Below the pieces are notes generated by a model. That model did not search any database. It was not told the origin of the DNA and saw nothing but the letters and a program-made list of their open reading frames with translations. A stretch of 64,000 nucleotides of DNA, from the NCBI GenBank assembly GCA_947172415.1, contig OX359189.1, forward strand, positions 4,726,501-4,790,500, read 5' to 3'. The stretch is from Chondrosia reniformis. Taxonomy: Eukaryota > Porifera > Demospongiae > Chondrillida > Chondrillidae. How positions within the stretch are numbered: position 1 is the stretch's first letter; each line of letters begins with the position of its first letter. The position numbers and the translations under genes were made by a program. Positions 21,301-31,000 of this stretch are shown here, piece by piece.

Positions 21301-23887
21301 AATCCAGAACCTATTCTACCCAACCAGCCAATCCAGAATCATCTGTTTTACCCAATCCAGAGTTACCTGTTCTACCTAATCCAGAATCACCTGTATTCGG
21401 GTATCCAAGAGCCACCAGTAGCTCTTGGATACCTGAACTGAGTCTGTCATTGAACCATAAGAGATTGCTATTGTCTTCTCAATGGTTGGATGATAGTGTC
21501 ATTGCTGCTGGACTAAAATTATTGGTACAACAGTTTCCTTAGGTGGGGGGATTATTGAATCCCTTGTTGCTCTCTGGTTCTTGTCTGAAGTGTGGAATAC
21601 TTAAGGTTGAAACAATTATTAATGACAAATTTCACTTATATTTTTAATTCTATTTGCAATAGCCTAATGTTCAAATCATTAATCTGTATAATGTGCAGTG
21701 GGTTTGTATTTCAAACCTATCTTGTAAGCCAGGCACTGTATATAGCAGTTTATGACAGCAAGCTTCCTGCTACACTTGATGACAACTTTTTCTGTCTGCC
21801 ATTGGGGAAGATCTCCAGAGGCAAATAGCAGTTATCCATGGCAAAGAAGAAGAGAGAATGTGCATGGAATTTTGCAAAGTTGTGCAACAGACCAATGGCA
21901 GTGACTGTGGTCTTTTTGCCCTGGCCTTTGTCACCAGTTTATGTTATGGTGAAGAGCCAATTGGATCAGATTCTTAAGGCCACTCAATTGAGAGAATTTT
22001 TAAAGGTACAAATTCTCATATGATTGTCACTATAGCATTAGTTAATTCCTCTCTATGTTATTCTTTGAAATAGAAATCCTTGGAATTGAAAGAAATGAGC
22101 CTGTTTCCTGTTAGACAACTGCTAGAAGAGAGAGGGTCCTCAAAAGAAAAACGGTAAAATTCTATTGTATTTGTAGACAAATTGAACAAGTGTCTCAAGT
22201 TATGATTAGTTGCGCCAGTTGTAAGAAGTGGTTTCATACCACATGTGTGCAAATCCAAGCCAGACAGAAGAAAACTTTTGTACTCAGTGTTAACTATTGT
22301 GTACCTTTATCTTTTTTAAACCTTTTATGTATATATTTTTAAATGTATTTTTATCTAATATCTATTATATGTATGAGTTATACCACGGCGCTGGGTTTTA
22401 TACGTACGAGTCATGAGGGTGTGTATGTATAAAATCCATATACACCGAAGCTCCGTGGTATGAGTGATATATACTCCGTCACTTCTTATCATTATTTTGG
22501 CGGGACTTTCAGGATGGCTCATCTAGTGTCTGTTTGGTTTTGCTTAAACGCTGACAACTTCATAGAATACTCTTGCCCTGACCACTCCAACTGTGCTAAA
22601 TGTAAGGAGAATTATCCACCCCTCCAGTAGAAACGTCTTAGTTTACCATATTTGGACAGGGATATAACAGGATTTAAGAAGCCGATGCAGTATATAGCTT
22701 CTTAAATCCTGTTATATCACGGTTACAAAATTTAAACACAGGTGGTTGCCCCGGCAACGGAGTATATGTGCATGAAAATGCCTAAGTTTAGTTAATATAT
22801 ACGTATATATCTGACAATACAGTTCACCGTATATATAATATAGATTGTAGAATAGGGCATGGAAAGTTTGACAGCATTAAAATTATTTAGTATAAGGAAT
22901 TTTCAGTTCAGTCTGTTTGGTTATAGGGCACGATATTGACGAAAGTTTGACAGTTTTAGAATTATCTAGATCGATTTCATATATAAGGAATTTTCAGTTT
23001 GGTCTGGTATAGATCTGGTCCGCTTTTCAGGTGATGGACCAAATCGGACCGCTTTTAGTAACACCCAACAGGAAGCCATAATTTCTGAAAACCAATATAG
23101 GGGACCCAATAATAAAACTGCAGTTTTACAGGTCTACATTAGAATTAGAATATAAATAAACATACCACTTTGTCCATATCCTGTAAGTCGTGCATAGATC
23201 AACCTTGGATTTTCTCTCATCAAAACACTAGGACCTAAGCCCATGGACTCAGTCACACCTGGTCTAAATGGCTCCAAGAACACATCAGCCTAGTGCAATT
23301 TAATAAAAAAATGAGTAATAAAAGAAGGGTTGTAGCAAGAAGAACAACATACAACACTGTTAGTATCTTAGCTATAATTATTCTTCTATCCTAATATACT
23401 TTACAGAGTGAACCTAAACACTGTAAGGTTGTCCTCAATGATAGGTGATTAGACTTCAGGACCTCAATTAAGGTAAGACATTTCACAGTCTTAACGAACA
23501 ATTAAAAGGATAACACCCTTTCATGTGAAAGATGCCTCTATGTAAATCTGCAAGCCTACCTCAGATGACTTTTGAACATTGGATTGGCTAGGATTGTTTC
23601 TCACCGTTTTTGAAAGTCTTTTAACAACTGTTACTCCCCGTTTGTCCTTTAAATTAACTGATATTAATCGTTTACCTCGAGTTAATGTATTCACAGAAGA
23701 AATTCCAACCTTCTCTATACTAATCACAGATGCTCCAAAGTCTATGTGAAAGAACATGGCAAATTAAAATATTCTGAAGATCGTAATAGTTCTTTTAATA
23801 CATCATCTTACCCGCTAATACCATTCCTGCAAAAGGACCAGGAGCTAAACCTGCTAGCTCCACTATCTTCAAACCTTTCAGCGCCAT
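6377..23887 (-). CDS. AMACR: Alpha-methylacyl-CoA racemase, 13 exons, complete
   Basis: Interconverts (R)- and (S)-2-methylacyl-CoA esters so branched-chain acids and bile-acid intermediates can enter beta-oxidation. Coding exons, 5' to 3': 23812-23887, 23605-23741, 23166-23289, 13491-13552, 11791-11835, 9600-9674, 8782-8924, 8132-8191, 7959-8025, 7764-7836, 7581-7691, 6945-7054, 6377-6439. All joins are GT-AG and in phase, giving 381 residues (human 382). The protein starts [20 protein letters not shown]. Family III CoA-transferase-fold landmarks include [14 protein letters not shown] with catalytic His121, VADFAGG with catalytic Asp151, and DACVEPVL. It ends AKL, a PTS1 peroxisome signal. 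Exons 10 and 11 are split by a 72-bp stop-free intron. Intron 3 is 9.6 kb and packed with transposons. Confidence 0.94.
9083..9193. repeat. Inverted repeat (34-bp arms), probable MITE
   Basis: Arms 9083-9116 and 9160-9193 are reverse complements at 30 of 34 positions, with a 43-bp loop. The outer ends read GAGTTTATTG. Part of the loop (AAATAATAAACAC) reappears inverted near 9500. It lies in AMACR intron 6 and has no coding capacity. Confidence 0.6.
10000..10024 (+). ncRNA. Hammerhead-like core, decayed copy (Penelope 3' remnant)
   Basis: CTGAAGA, then a GACCC-TT-GGGGTC hairpin, then AAAA where GAAA is expected. The downstream CTGCTTCTTTAGAT matches CTGCGTCTTTAGAT after the PLE copy at 12826. 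So this is a solo Penelope 3' fragment. The changed G in the GAAA box should abolish activity if the motif is a hammerhead. Confidence 0.45.
12120..12825 (+). pseudogene. Penelope-like retroelement, C-terminal RT plus GIY-YIG endonuclease remnant
   Basis: The reading runs through [17 protein letters not shown] (end of RT), [35 protein letters not shown] (the GIY-type strand of the endonuclease), [10 protein letters not shown], then [19 protein letters not shown] and [11 protein letters not shown]. This order is diagnostic for Penelope-like elements, where a GIY-YIG nuclease follows a telomerase-like RT. The 5' RT core is absent and the segment after IPCS is damaged, with a frame change near 12432. 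A long C tract (12716-12739) interrupts the tail. A hammerhead-like motif follows at once. It lies in AMACR intron 4, antisense to the host gene. Confidence 0.85.
12716..12739 (+). repeat. Poly-C tract
   Basis: Near-homopolymer of C with one A, inside the Penelope remnant. Such a tract is prone to length error in sequencing and replication, so the local frame is uncertain. Confidence 0.9.
12826..12851 (+). ncRNA. Hammerhead-ribozyme-like motif at Penelope 3' end
   Basis: CTGAAGA matches the CUGANGA core. It is followed by a perfect helix II, GACCC-CCA-GGGTC, and then GAAAC, the intact second core box. It sits directly after the GIY-YIG coding remnant on the same strand. Penelope-like elements are known to carry hammerhead motifs in their terminal repeats. 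I could not assign helices I and III or the cleavage site with certainty, so cleavage is unproven. Confidence 0.6.
14990..15545 (+). pseudogene. MULE-like (Zisupton/KDZ-type?) transposase catalytic core fragment
   Basis: The translation contains [60 protein letters not shown] and, after a stop, [14 protein letters not shown]. In related transposases this is the DDE core: the GTDGE box carries an acidic residue, here changed to GIGGE, then 'H.R.N...KL'. The SWIM element at 19601-22471 lacks exactly this section, so the two could be parts of one family. It is decayed by stops and lies in AMACR intron 3. I judged the family by motif style only. Confidence 0.55.
15570..16765 (+). pseudogene. LINE reverse transcriptase fragment (R2/Hero-like style)
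   Basis: In order: [95 protein letters not shown] (palm motif A), then [19 protein letters not shown] (motif B, normally QGD.lSP). The fragment stops at 16765, where an A-D-D box would be due; none is seen, so it is truncated. Several frameshifts and stops occur. The DLKKxFgSi.H palm and 'pLIF' are typical of R2-type lineages. It abuts the MULE-like fragment; the boundary near 15560 is approximate. Confidence 0.65.
16903..17929 (+). pseudogene. ORF with BEN-like C-terminal domain, transposon-associated?
   Basis: A coding stretch follows a good acceptor (CTTTATAG|G, 16902). It needs one frame correction near 17040 and another at about 17343. The final open part (17354-17929, 191 codons) begins [17 protein letters not shown], a short coiled coil. 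After a serine/threonine-rich linker comes a compact domain at residues about 105-190: [51 protein letters not shown]. This pattern of helices resembles a BEN domain, a DNA-binding module found in regulators and some transposons. It lies antisense in AMACR intron 3 between mobile elements. It could be an exon of an unrecognised gene. Confidence 0.4.
18285..19356 (-). pseudogene. Tc1/mariner-type transposase (DD34E) with a 104-bp intron
   Basis: Starts [11 protein letters not shown] at 19356. A one-base shift leads into [19 protein letters not shown] and the HTH region [20 protein letters not shown]. Catalytic boxes: IWTDESTVQ (first Asp), [10 protein letters not shown] (second Asp) and [11 protein letters not shown] (Glu), with 34 residues between second Asp and Glu. 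A GTAAGC...TTCAG intron at 18737-18840 joins EATYKPR to [12 protein letters not shown] exactly in frame. The C-terminal end ([24 protein letters not shown]) continues to about 18285 after another frameshift. Transposes by cut and paste at TA sites in live relatives. It is antisense to nothing, on the same strand as AMACR, in intron 3. Dead by at least two frameshifts. Confidence 0.85.
19601..19710. repeat. Left terminal inverted repeat, itself a hairpin
   Basis: Contains two 37-bp arms, 19611-19647 and 19667-19703, that are reverse complements of each other except for a few bases. Each begins ATACCAC and ends TTTTATACGT when read inward. The whole 110-bp block is also repeated inverted at the right end, so there is symmetry at two levels. 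Confidence 0.8.
19910..22292 (+). pseudogene. Transposon-encoded SWIM / Ulp1 (C48) peptidase-like / PHD protein, broken
   Basis: N-terminal ORF 19910-20287 (125 codons, lysine-rich, no known domain). A transposase tail follows at about 20341-20840 with [19 protein letters not shown] and [23 protein letters not shown] finger CxC...CxH is at 21059-21091 ([11 protein letters not shown]). Next is a proline-rich PNPE repeat (about 21295-21400), then a C48-type fold: [32 protein letters not shown]. The catalytic Cys codon is 21906-21908; the usual His is Gln at 21696-21698. A PHD-type finger begins at 22166 (CICRQ...[14 protein letters not shown]) but lacks the final Cys pair. Short GT-AG introns are visible near 21199-21255 and 22006-22072. 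Stops and frameshifts show it is inactive. Confidence 0.7.
22371..22471. repeat. Right terminal inverted repeat of the SWIM/Ulp1 element
   Basis: Reverse complement of 19601-19710 with a short deletion in its inner arm. The outer arm matches the left end closely. Its own internal symmetry is shorter: the ATACCACGGCGCTG arm lacks about 10 bp present on the left. Confidence 0.8.
22661..22718. repeat. Perfect 22-bp inverted repeat
   Basis: Arms 22661-22682 and 22697-22718 are perfect reverse complements around a 14-base loop. The arm starts GATATAACAGGATTTAAG. It lies about 200 bp outside the SWIM/Ulp1 transposon, in AMACR intron 3. Could be a tiny foldback element or a cruciform; there is no coding frame. 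Confidence 0.8.
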
Positions 23888-25080
23888 TTTCTTGCATCAG
23901 TTTATATACTCGTAAATACAGGACTTCTGTAAGCGTCCTTTATAACACTCAAAAAGCCTAACGAACGGATCTCTAAACTGCAGATTTATTATGGCAATTT
24001 AGATAAATCTCGACCATCGACATAAGTATCATCTATACATGAACAGCTCAAAACGTAGACGGCTGCATATCGTTCCGTTATTCGAGAAATTAGTGAAGGA
24101 GTTCTAGCTATAACCAGTGTAATATACCAAGTAGTGGAATTCCTAGATAGAAGCAAATTTACGCTTGTGCAGAAATCTAGCACTTCATATTGTCTCTTCC
24201 ACAGTCTTGCTGCTTTTTATGCTCTGTAGCCAAGGGTCAAGGTGTGCAACTTTACTTTCTAATTATCGCACTTTAAGGCCAATTAAACATGTCTATCATT
24301 ACTGTGTGGCCCCATTGAGGAAGAAAGAAAAGCCCAAGCTCAAGCCCAAGGCGTTTTAGGTTTGCCCCAAGTGACTTGTCATGGAAAACTGGCTTTTTAA
24401 GTCTATCCTCTTTATGCTTCTGAGACATGCTAACCATTTCTAGATTGTTCATATGGAGAAAAAGACTTTTGTCATGTCTGCTGACTAATTAACATCAGAA
24501 GCCAGCTGACTAGCTTATATAGGGCTATATTTCTAAGAGCATATGTAGGGCTCTATTTCTAAGATCACAGCGGATATGGATAGCCCAGTTGCTTGCTTGG
24601 ATAGAGCAGAAGGGCTAAAAACTTGGTGCTATCTCTTTTTATTATTATTTCATGCACTCCTTTGCATAATAATTTAAAATGGTCTTAGATATTAAAACAG
24701 GAATACAACTGTCTTAAATTACTTAAAATATAATATATACAGTATTATATGTCCAATGACTGCAGCACTTTTGAAAGTTCAATAGAGTCCTAATCGAAAA
24801 ATCTGTACATCACACGGATGTTTTGGTATACATATTGTACCTTGCACTTTATGTAAGCATGCATGTGTTAATTATGGCTTTATCATTGCCATAAGACCAC
24901 ATATATATAATTATATGATTATCTTAATATATTGGAACTTGTACTGTATAAACTACCTCAACACATATGCACATTAAAAGACTCAACCAAAGGTACAGAA
25001 AAAAGCCAAACCTCACATTACATTACAAAATATCAAAAGTATAATTATAAATGGGCCTAACAGTAAACTAGGCAGGTTAA
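23888..25080. other. Intergenic region between AMACR 5' end and ARHGAP 3' end
   Basis: Both neighbours are on the minus strand, so this should hold the AMACR promoter and the ARHGAP transcript end. No TATA box near 23900 is convincing. The only recognisable item is the exon-fragment copy at 24184-24236. Confidence 0.5.
24184..24236 (-). repeat. Duplicated fragment of ARHGAP exon 15
   Basis: About 52 bp nearly match 27788-27838, inside coiled-coil exon 15 of the ARHGAP gene, in the same orientation. Differences are a few substitutions and a 2-bp indel that would shift the frame. No splice sites are kept. It lies in the gap upstream of AMACR, roughly 0.9 kb past the ARHGAP stop codon. Confidence 0.7.
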
Positions 25081-28000
25081 TTAAAATTGTGAAATTTCTT
25101 CACCATCAATTGCTTCTTCATCTTCTTCATCCTCATCAATCACAAACTGTTGGAAAGTCTCATCAAGACACTGACGCAATTCACTCACTCGGAACTCAGC
25201 CGTCTCCCTAATATACATACAGGAACACACATATATAAGTTAGCCTAACTTTAAAAATGCAAAGTATACAGGTACGCTTCTGTTTTAAAACGATTTGTGC
25301 AGAGACGGTTACTTATAGCACATCAGAGTGGAGGAAGCTTTTTGTCGCCATTCTTTAATTAAGAGCCTTCTGTTATCTCTTCTTTCCTCTTGGACTAGTT
25401 ATTTTGACTTATCGCAAAGAAAGCTTTCAAAAGATTTTATTAACAAGAAAAGAGAGGGAATACAAGATAAACAAAAACATTTAAAAAATGAAATTAGAAG
25501 TAGGGATGGCAGTGCTTCCAACAGTCACTAGCAAATCTGGAAACAGTAACAAAACAAGAAAGGGAGCATGTGACAAAGATAACCATACAGAAGTGGCATA
25601 TATACCAAAATTCAAGTGACTTAACCATACACATCACTTCCCTGTTTGTGCACACCATCCCTACTTCGGCTATCCTGATGCGCCCAAACATGGAAGTGAT
25701 GTATGGTTTAGTCACTTAAATTTCAGTATATATGTCACTTCTGTATGGTTATCTGTGTCATATGATCCCTTTCTTGTTTAGTTTCTTTTTCCAGATTTGC
25801 TAGTGACTGTTGGAAGCGCTGCCATCCCTACTTCTAGTTTCATTTCTAAAATGATTGTATTTATCTTTACATTAATTTTGGAATTCAAGGTGTTCATTAA
25901 TAGTGTCACATACAAAACAGGCAATCTAAGACTCTTATGCACAATGAATATGGAAGGACCTTTTCCTATTAAAAATCTTTCTGCAAAAATCTTGTAATTA
26001 TTACTTCACTGGATATGTCTATACTGAAACCAGCCATTTATCAAAATGATTGTTTCCCATAATAATTAGGTTGCAGTGATACGTATTGGAAAAACGCTTA
26101 ATTTTGTAATTTTTCTATCTTTGCTCCCAGTTGTTACCCTTGTCTCATAGACATTTCGGGTTCATATATATATTATTTTACGCTCCTTTAAAATGTCTTT
26201 GCAAATTGTGGCACTTGGTACACGTAAGTTAACTACATTTTGTTTCCTTTTTCTATGATTATGCAAACATTTGAGGATACTGAAGGGTCACCAATTTGTA
26301 ACATTATGCACAACCAAGAAAGTGACCAAGTATTATGAGTACAGGTGGAAGCAAGCCTGAGAGTTTTTTTAAACTCAAATTGCTTATTTTGAAAAAAGAA
26401 ACCTTTACACTTACCAAGACGTATCTAAGTTAAACTTTGCACAAAACCAACAAAATCTGAAAGAACAACATATATGTATAGTAGTAGTGCTAAGCGATGT
26501 TGCTTTTTGACAATCACAATAGTGACTAAGGTAACAGTCACGATATTTCATAGTATCACAATAGTTGGCTTTCCAATAATGAATCTGTTAATTCTGTAAA
26601 CAACCAATATGTAAAATAGATGGAAAAGAAAATACGAAGTGACAACAGTAACTGTTCTTGGTTTCAACTGTCCTAGGAAGCGATTGAGTGAATATTTGCA
26701 GCGTATATTGTAGGTAACTTAGGATTAGGTGTGGGTTATGTAGTTTCCACTGTTTGTAGCCCCACTATTGTGACAGGGTCCAGTGTACTTTCACTATAAT
26801 GAAAGTAATTTATTATTGCAATAATCACAACTATTGCTCAGCACTAACACTAATAGTAGATAATAATGAACATTTTGCATACCAGGATACTGTCATGATA
26901 AATTAGGTTAGACAATTTACTTTTAATGAACACCTTGAAATACGTACCATTTTCTATAATAACCAATACAACATTTCACCCATGTTGCTACATACCTACG
27001 GTGGACTTGTTTAAATACCACACATACTAAAAAGGGAATAAAAACAATTAAATGGGTGCAGTACTGTTTATTTTTTCCACTGCTTGTCTGTAGCTTTGAT
27101 GAATATTTTGGAAAAACTTGAACAACTGGAAGATGCTTGCATACACTTCATAAGCACCATAGAATCACAACAACAGTGTAATGTACCGAGTGGTGGAATT
27201 CCTATAAGACCCAAACATCCGGAGATGGATAACAGGCTAGGGGAATGCACACCACTGACAGTACACAGCGTTACACTGTTGTTGGAGAAGTGCCTGAAAG
27301 CCACCTTCCTCCAATTCCAGCCACAATACTACTGACAAATCCTAGAATGATGTAACAGTCTTGGACCAGCACATCTCTTTACACTCAGGTTGTATGTTGG
27401 AGTCATGGTACACACATCTGACACCTCACACAGAACAATAAACAGGGAGAAAGGTCCCTTGCCTGAGCCTATTTAGCACTGAAGACAATGCCTAGATGAC
27501 AGCATCATAGGATACTGGCAGAGCTAACTTAATAAATTTAATTTAGTTTTTCCAGAAGTAACTATGTTTTGTTATAAACAGTATTCTAAATTGTGCATAA
27601 TTCTTATTGTACTAATAAAGAAGACAACTGAATAGTTGTCAAAATGTTTAGTACTATTATTATTACTTTGGATGGTGAATGATACGATAAACTATGAATG
27701 GAAGTTATAAGACCCAATTGTTCAGGACTCTATAACCAAACTTAGAGTTTGCAAACTTAAACCAATGCAGATACCTAGCATTCTTTTCAGCTTCATATCG
27801 TCTCTTCCACAGTCTTGCTGCTTTTTTTGCTTTAGCCAAGGACACCTTATGATCTGCTATTTCTCTTTCTAGTTTTAGCATTTCTAAAAAGGCATGAAGA
27901 GGCCAAAAATGTCTCTCAATAAGAATTTATAATTAATAATCACATACGTACGTATAGAAATTTGGATGAAATGTTAGTAATTCTCTTACCAGCTGATACT

Positions 28001-31000
28001 GAATTAATCATTGCTTTCCCTTGAGGAGGGGATATTACTGGGTCATAAGTTACTACAGTTAACCAAAAGATAACATTAGATGTTTTGATCATTTTACAGG
28101 GTAAATCCAGAGTAAAATTAAGAGATTACATAAAATAATAATACTAAAAGCGATTTACAGTAATATTCAAGAAATTACTACAATGTGGAACTGATTTAGT
28201 GGTCAAATAAAATGGTTGATTCAAACTTAACTTTCAGCTAATATCTGAATAGACAACAAATCTTTACCAAAAAGCCTTAGGAGACCAAACAAGGTAAGAG
28301 TCACCAAAAAGTAATATCTGCTGGAAGCCACTAGCTCAAATCAGTGCAGTGACAAACAACAATTATCAGTTAACGCATAGCCAGTGAGATACATCAGATC
28401 AATTAAGCTGCTCTCAATCAATGTGGGAATGGTTGACAAGTTGAAGCAAAAGTATAATTCTTAAAATTGGTAATTTTATAGAGAAACATACCTGGATCTC
28501 TGGCTAAAACATACTTGCTTCCTATAGATACATAAAAATAGGCAAAACTTGAAAGATTATTATTAATGGAGCAAACCTTCCATATAATGAAGCTGCATGC
28601 TAATATGGTTTATTAATGTAACTACGGTACGTGACACAAATAACTTACACAGATCCTTAGAATTCCATGTTTGTCTGTCGCAGGCGTCCGCAAACAGCAG
28701 CGCAGTCGACAACGGATCTTCTGTACAAATCCACGTGGATGCGTACGGAAAATGGTTCAAGACAGTATACGTACACATATACGTATAAGGTAAAGTAGGG
28801 GGTTTCCAAACACTACATTGCCTTTCCCTAATACGAGAAATACGAGAAAGAGATGCTCCTTGTTTGCTTGACTCCTGCGCTAACTGGGGACAAAGAAAAA
28901 AGTTATATCGTGTACAGGGGAAAGGCGGTGCTGTGTTCGGAAACCCACTGCTACATGTCGGGTAGAACCTAAAATCGACTTACATACCTGCAAAAGCTTG
29001 CTACGCAGCTTTGCATGTAACTTAACAAAATATTATATATGTACATTTATGTACATAAAATAATAAAGAATGAATGAACGTGGATTTACACATCCAGTGA
29101 ACGCAGTTGATTGTTTGAAATTTAAGTCGCGATAGCTTAACACTTCAAGTGCAGACCATGTTGTAGATTATTATACAATTTGATTGGTTGCGCATTCGAG
29201 TGGAAGAATCCTTGTGCATTCCTATATATTATGCATCTTTGTCAGCATGTGTATGTGATTGCAGGTATTGACAATGTCTTTAAGGTTAACATTGAGGTTA
29301 ACCGCATTAATTGTGGAGTATGACAAAAATAGCGGAGTGAGCCTCCAAACAGTCGATCTTTATTTCTGAACATGACTGCGAGGATACTGCTTCAGCAGCT
29401 GATACTTGCCGTCGATCATGAGATCGGAGATACATATTCCATACTCGTGCGCGTTAATCTGAGGAAATTTTTGGGATTTTATAGATCCTTGGACGATCTG
29501 CACATTGCCTCGAGGGGGGTCGCGTATTGCCGTATGGCTACCTGAGGAAAACCTATGTGGAGTGTCCCTGGAAATTGCAATTTATCTGTGTCACGTACCG
29601 TACTATACAGAGACATTACACACAAGTCAAAATCCAACCTTTCTTGACTTCAGCTTCCTCAAATATCAGCTCAGGTGAAGATGGATGTCTTTGAGATTTT
29701 ACACCGTAAAATCCATCTATCGGATTGGTCCCATCAAGGGCAATGTTACCTGGAGACACACAATGGGAACTCTTTTAGCCATATATAACAAATACATCTG
29801 TACTTAAGGTTGCAAGCTTAACATATACACAATTGCAAAAAATGACGTACTGTATGTACAGTACACCAGAATATATAGTATTCCTTCAATATGCAAATAT
29901 ACAGTGGGCCCTGGTTTAACTGACACCCTTTGTTTCAACCAAAAATGTCGGATAAATCAGGTGTCAGATAAATAAGGGTTCCAAAATATTGATTAATAAC
30001 TCTAACTCTTCAGTGTAGTACAAATACAGTGTAATACAAATTCAGTGATAAAACAACAGTGTATATTCATAAATGAAAGTAAAATACTGACATGCAATAG
30101 TTAACAGGTAGTAAGTGAGTTAGTGTAAGTTCAGAAGTAATCAGTAATAGATGTTTGGACTGCTGCACTAGTCTTGACATAGTTAAGCCTTCTCCTTATA
30201 TCTCTTAAAATACAATAATGGTGTCTCATCCATTTTGTATACGTATGTCACTCAAACTGTATTGGTGATCTTCTTGTGACAAAATTTGAGTATATCGTCA
30301 GAAACGGCTACTTTTTGTAAACGAATACTCGAAAACCAGAACATAAGTGCTTCTTCCATCTTCTCATGCAACGGCTGTCGTTTCTTGGTGTCACCAGAAT
30401 CTTCTCTAAGCAGCCACTTCGAAGATTCCTTTAGAATATCACTCACCGTTGATCGTCCGATACTTAAACAATGACGTTTGGCAACCATTTCCAGGATGCT
30501 TGCTTGAGTGCACATCGGATTCTTTGGTTTATATTGGCATATATCCTTCTTCACTGTCGTAGTAATCGCTGTTCTTGGCCTTTTTGCTGGTTTTTCAGCC
30601 ATTCCGTTTCAAAATCGTTGCAACCGTCCTAAACTGTACTAAAATCATTGTGGGATACGGATTAACCAGGTTTCGAATAAACAAGGGCCTTAAATATATA
30701 AAGGTATACGATATAATTCTGTTTCTACAAGTGTTTGTCAGTAAAGTGAGGTTTCCGGATAAATCCGGTGTCGGATAACCCAAGTTCCACTGTACTATGC
30801 AGTACAAGCATCAAAACTAGACAGAAAGTAAATACAATTACCAGTAAGTATAATTGAAGTCTTTCTTAAATGTTCAACGTAAGGAGAGCATCTACTATCA
30901 GTTTTACATACATAACTAAGTTAGCTTTGAGCATCAGAGAGTACAGTAGTACTCTTCTATGTAGGGACGTACTGGAGGGTTTCGTCCCCTATACATTTTT

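Larger units (their letters stand above)
19601..22471 (+). mobile_element. 2.87-kb DNA transposon with SWIM, Ulp1-like and PHD domains and hairpin TIRs
   Basis: Bounded by long terminal inverted repeats (19601-19710 and 22371-22471). Both ends read TATATCACTCATACC inward. The interior carries one transcription unit on the plus strand, described separately. The DDE core expected before the SWIM finger is absent, so this copy has an internal deletion. Zisupton/KDZ-type transposons combine a MULE-like transposase, SWIM finger and sometimes a Ulp1-like protease, which is the closest group I know. No clear target-site duplication could be picked because the flanks are TA-rich. It sits in AMACR intron 3. 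Confidence 0.75.

Noticed and set aside
27084-27335. 83-codon plus-strand frame starting [17 protein letters not shown]
   Set aside because: Wait-listed as possible coding, but no family is recognised, both strands are equally open, and it lies inside ARHGAP intron 15.
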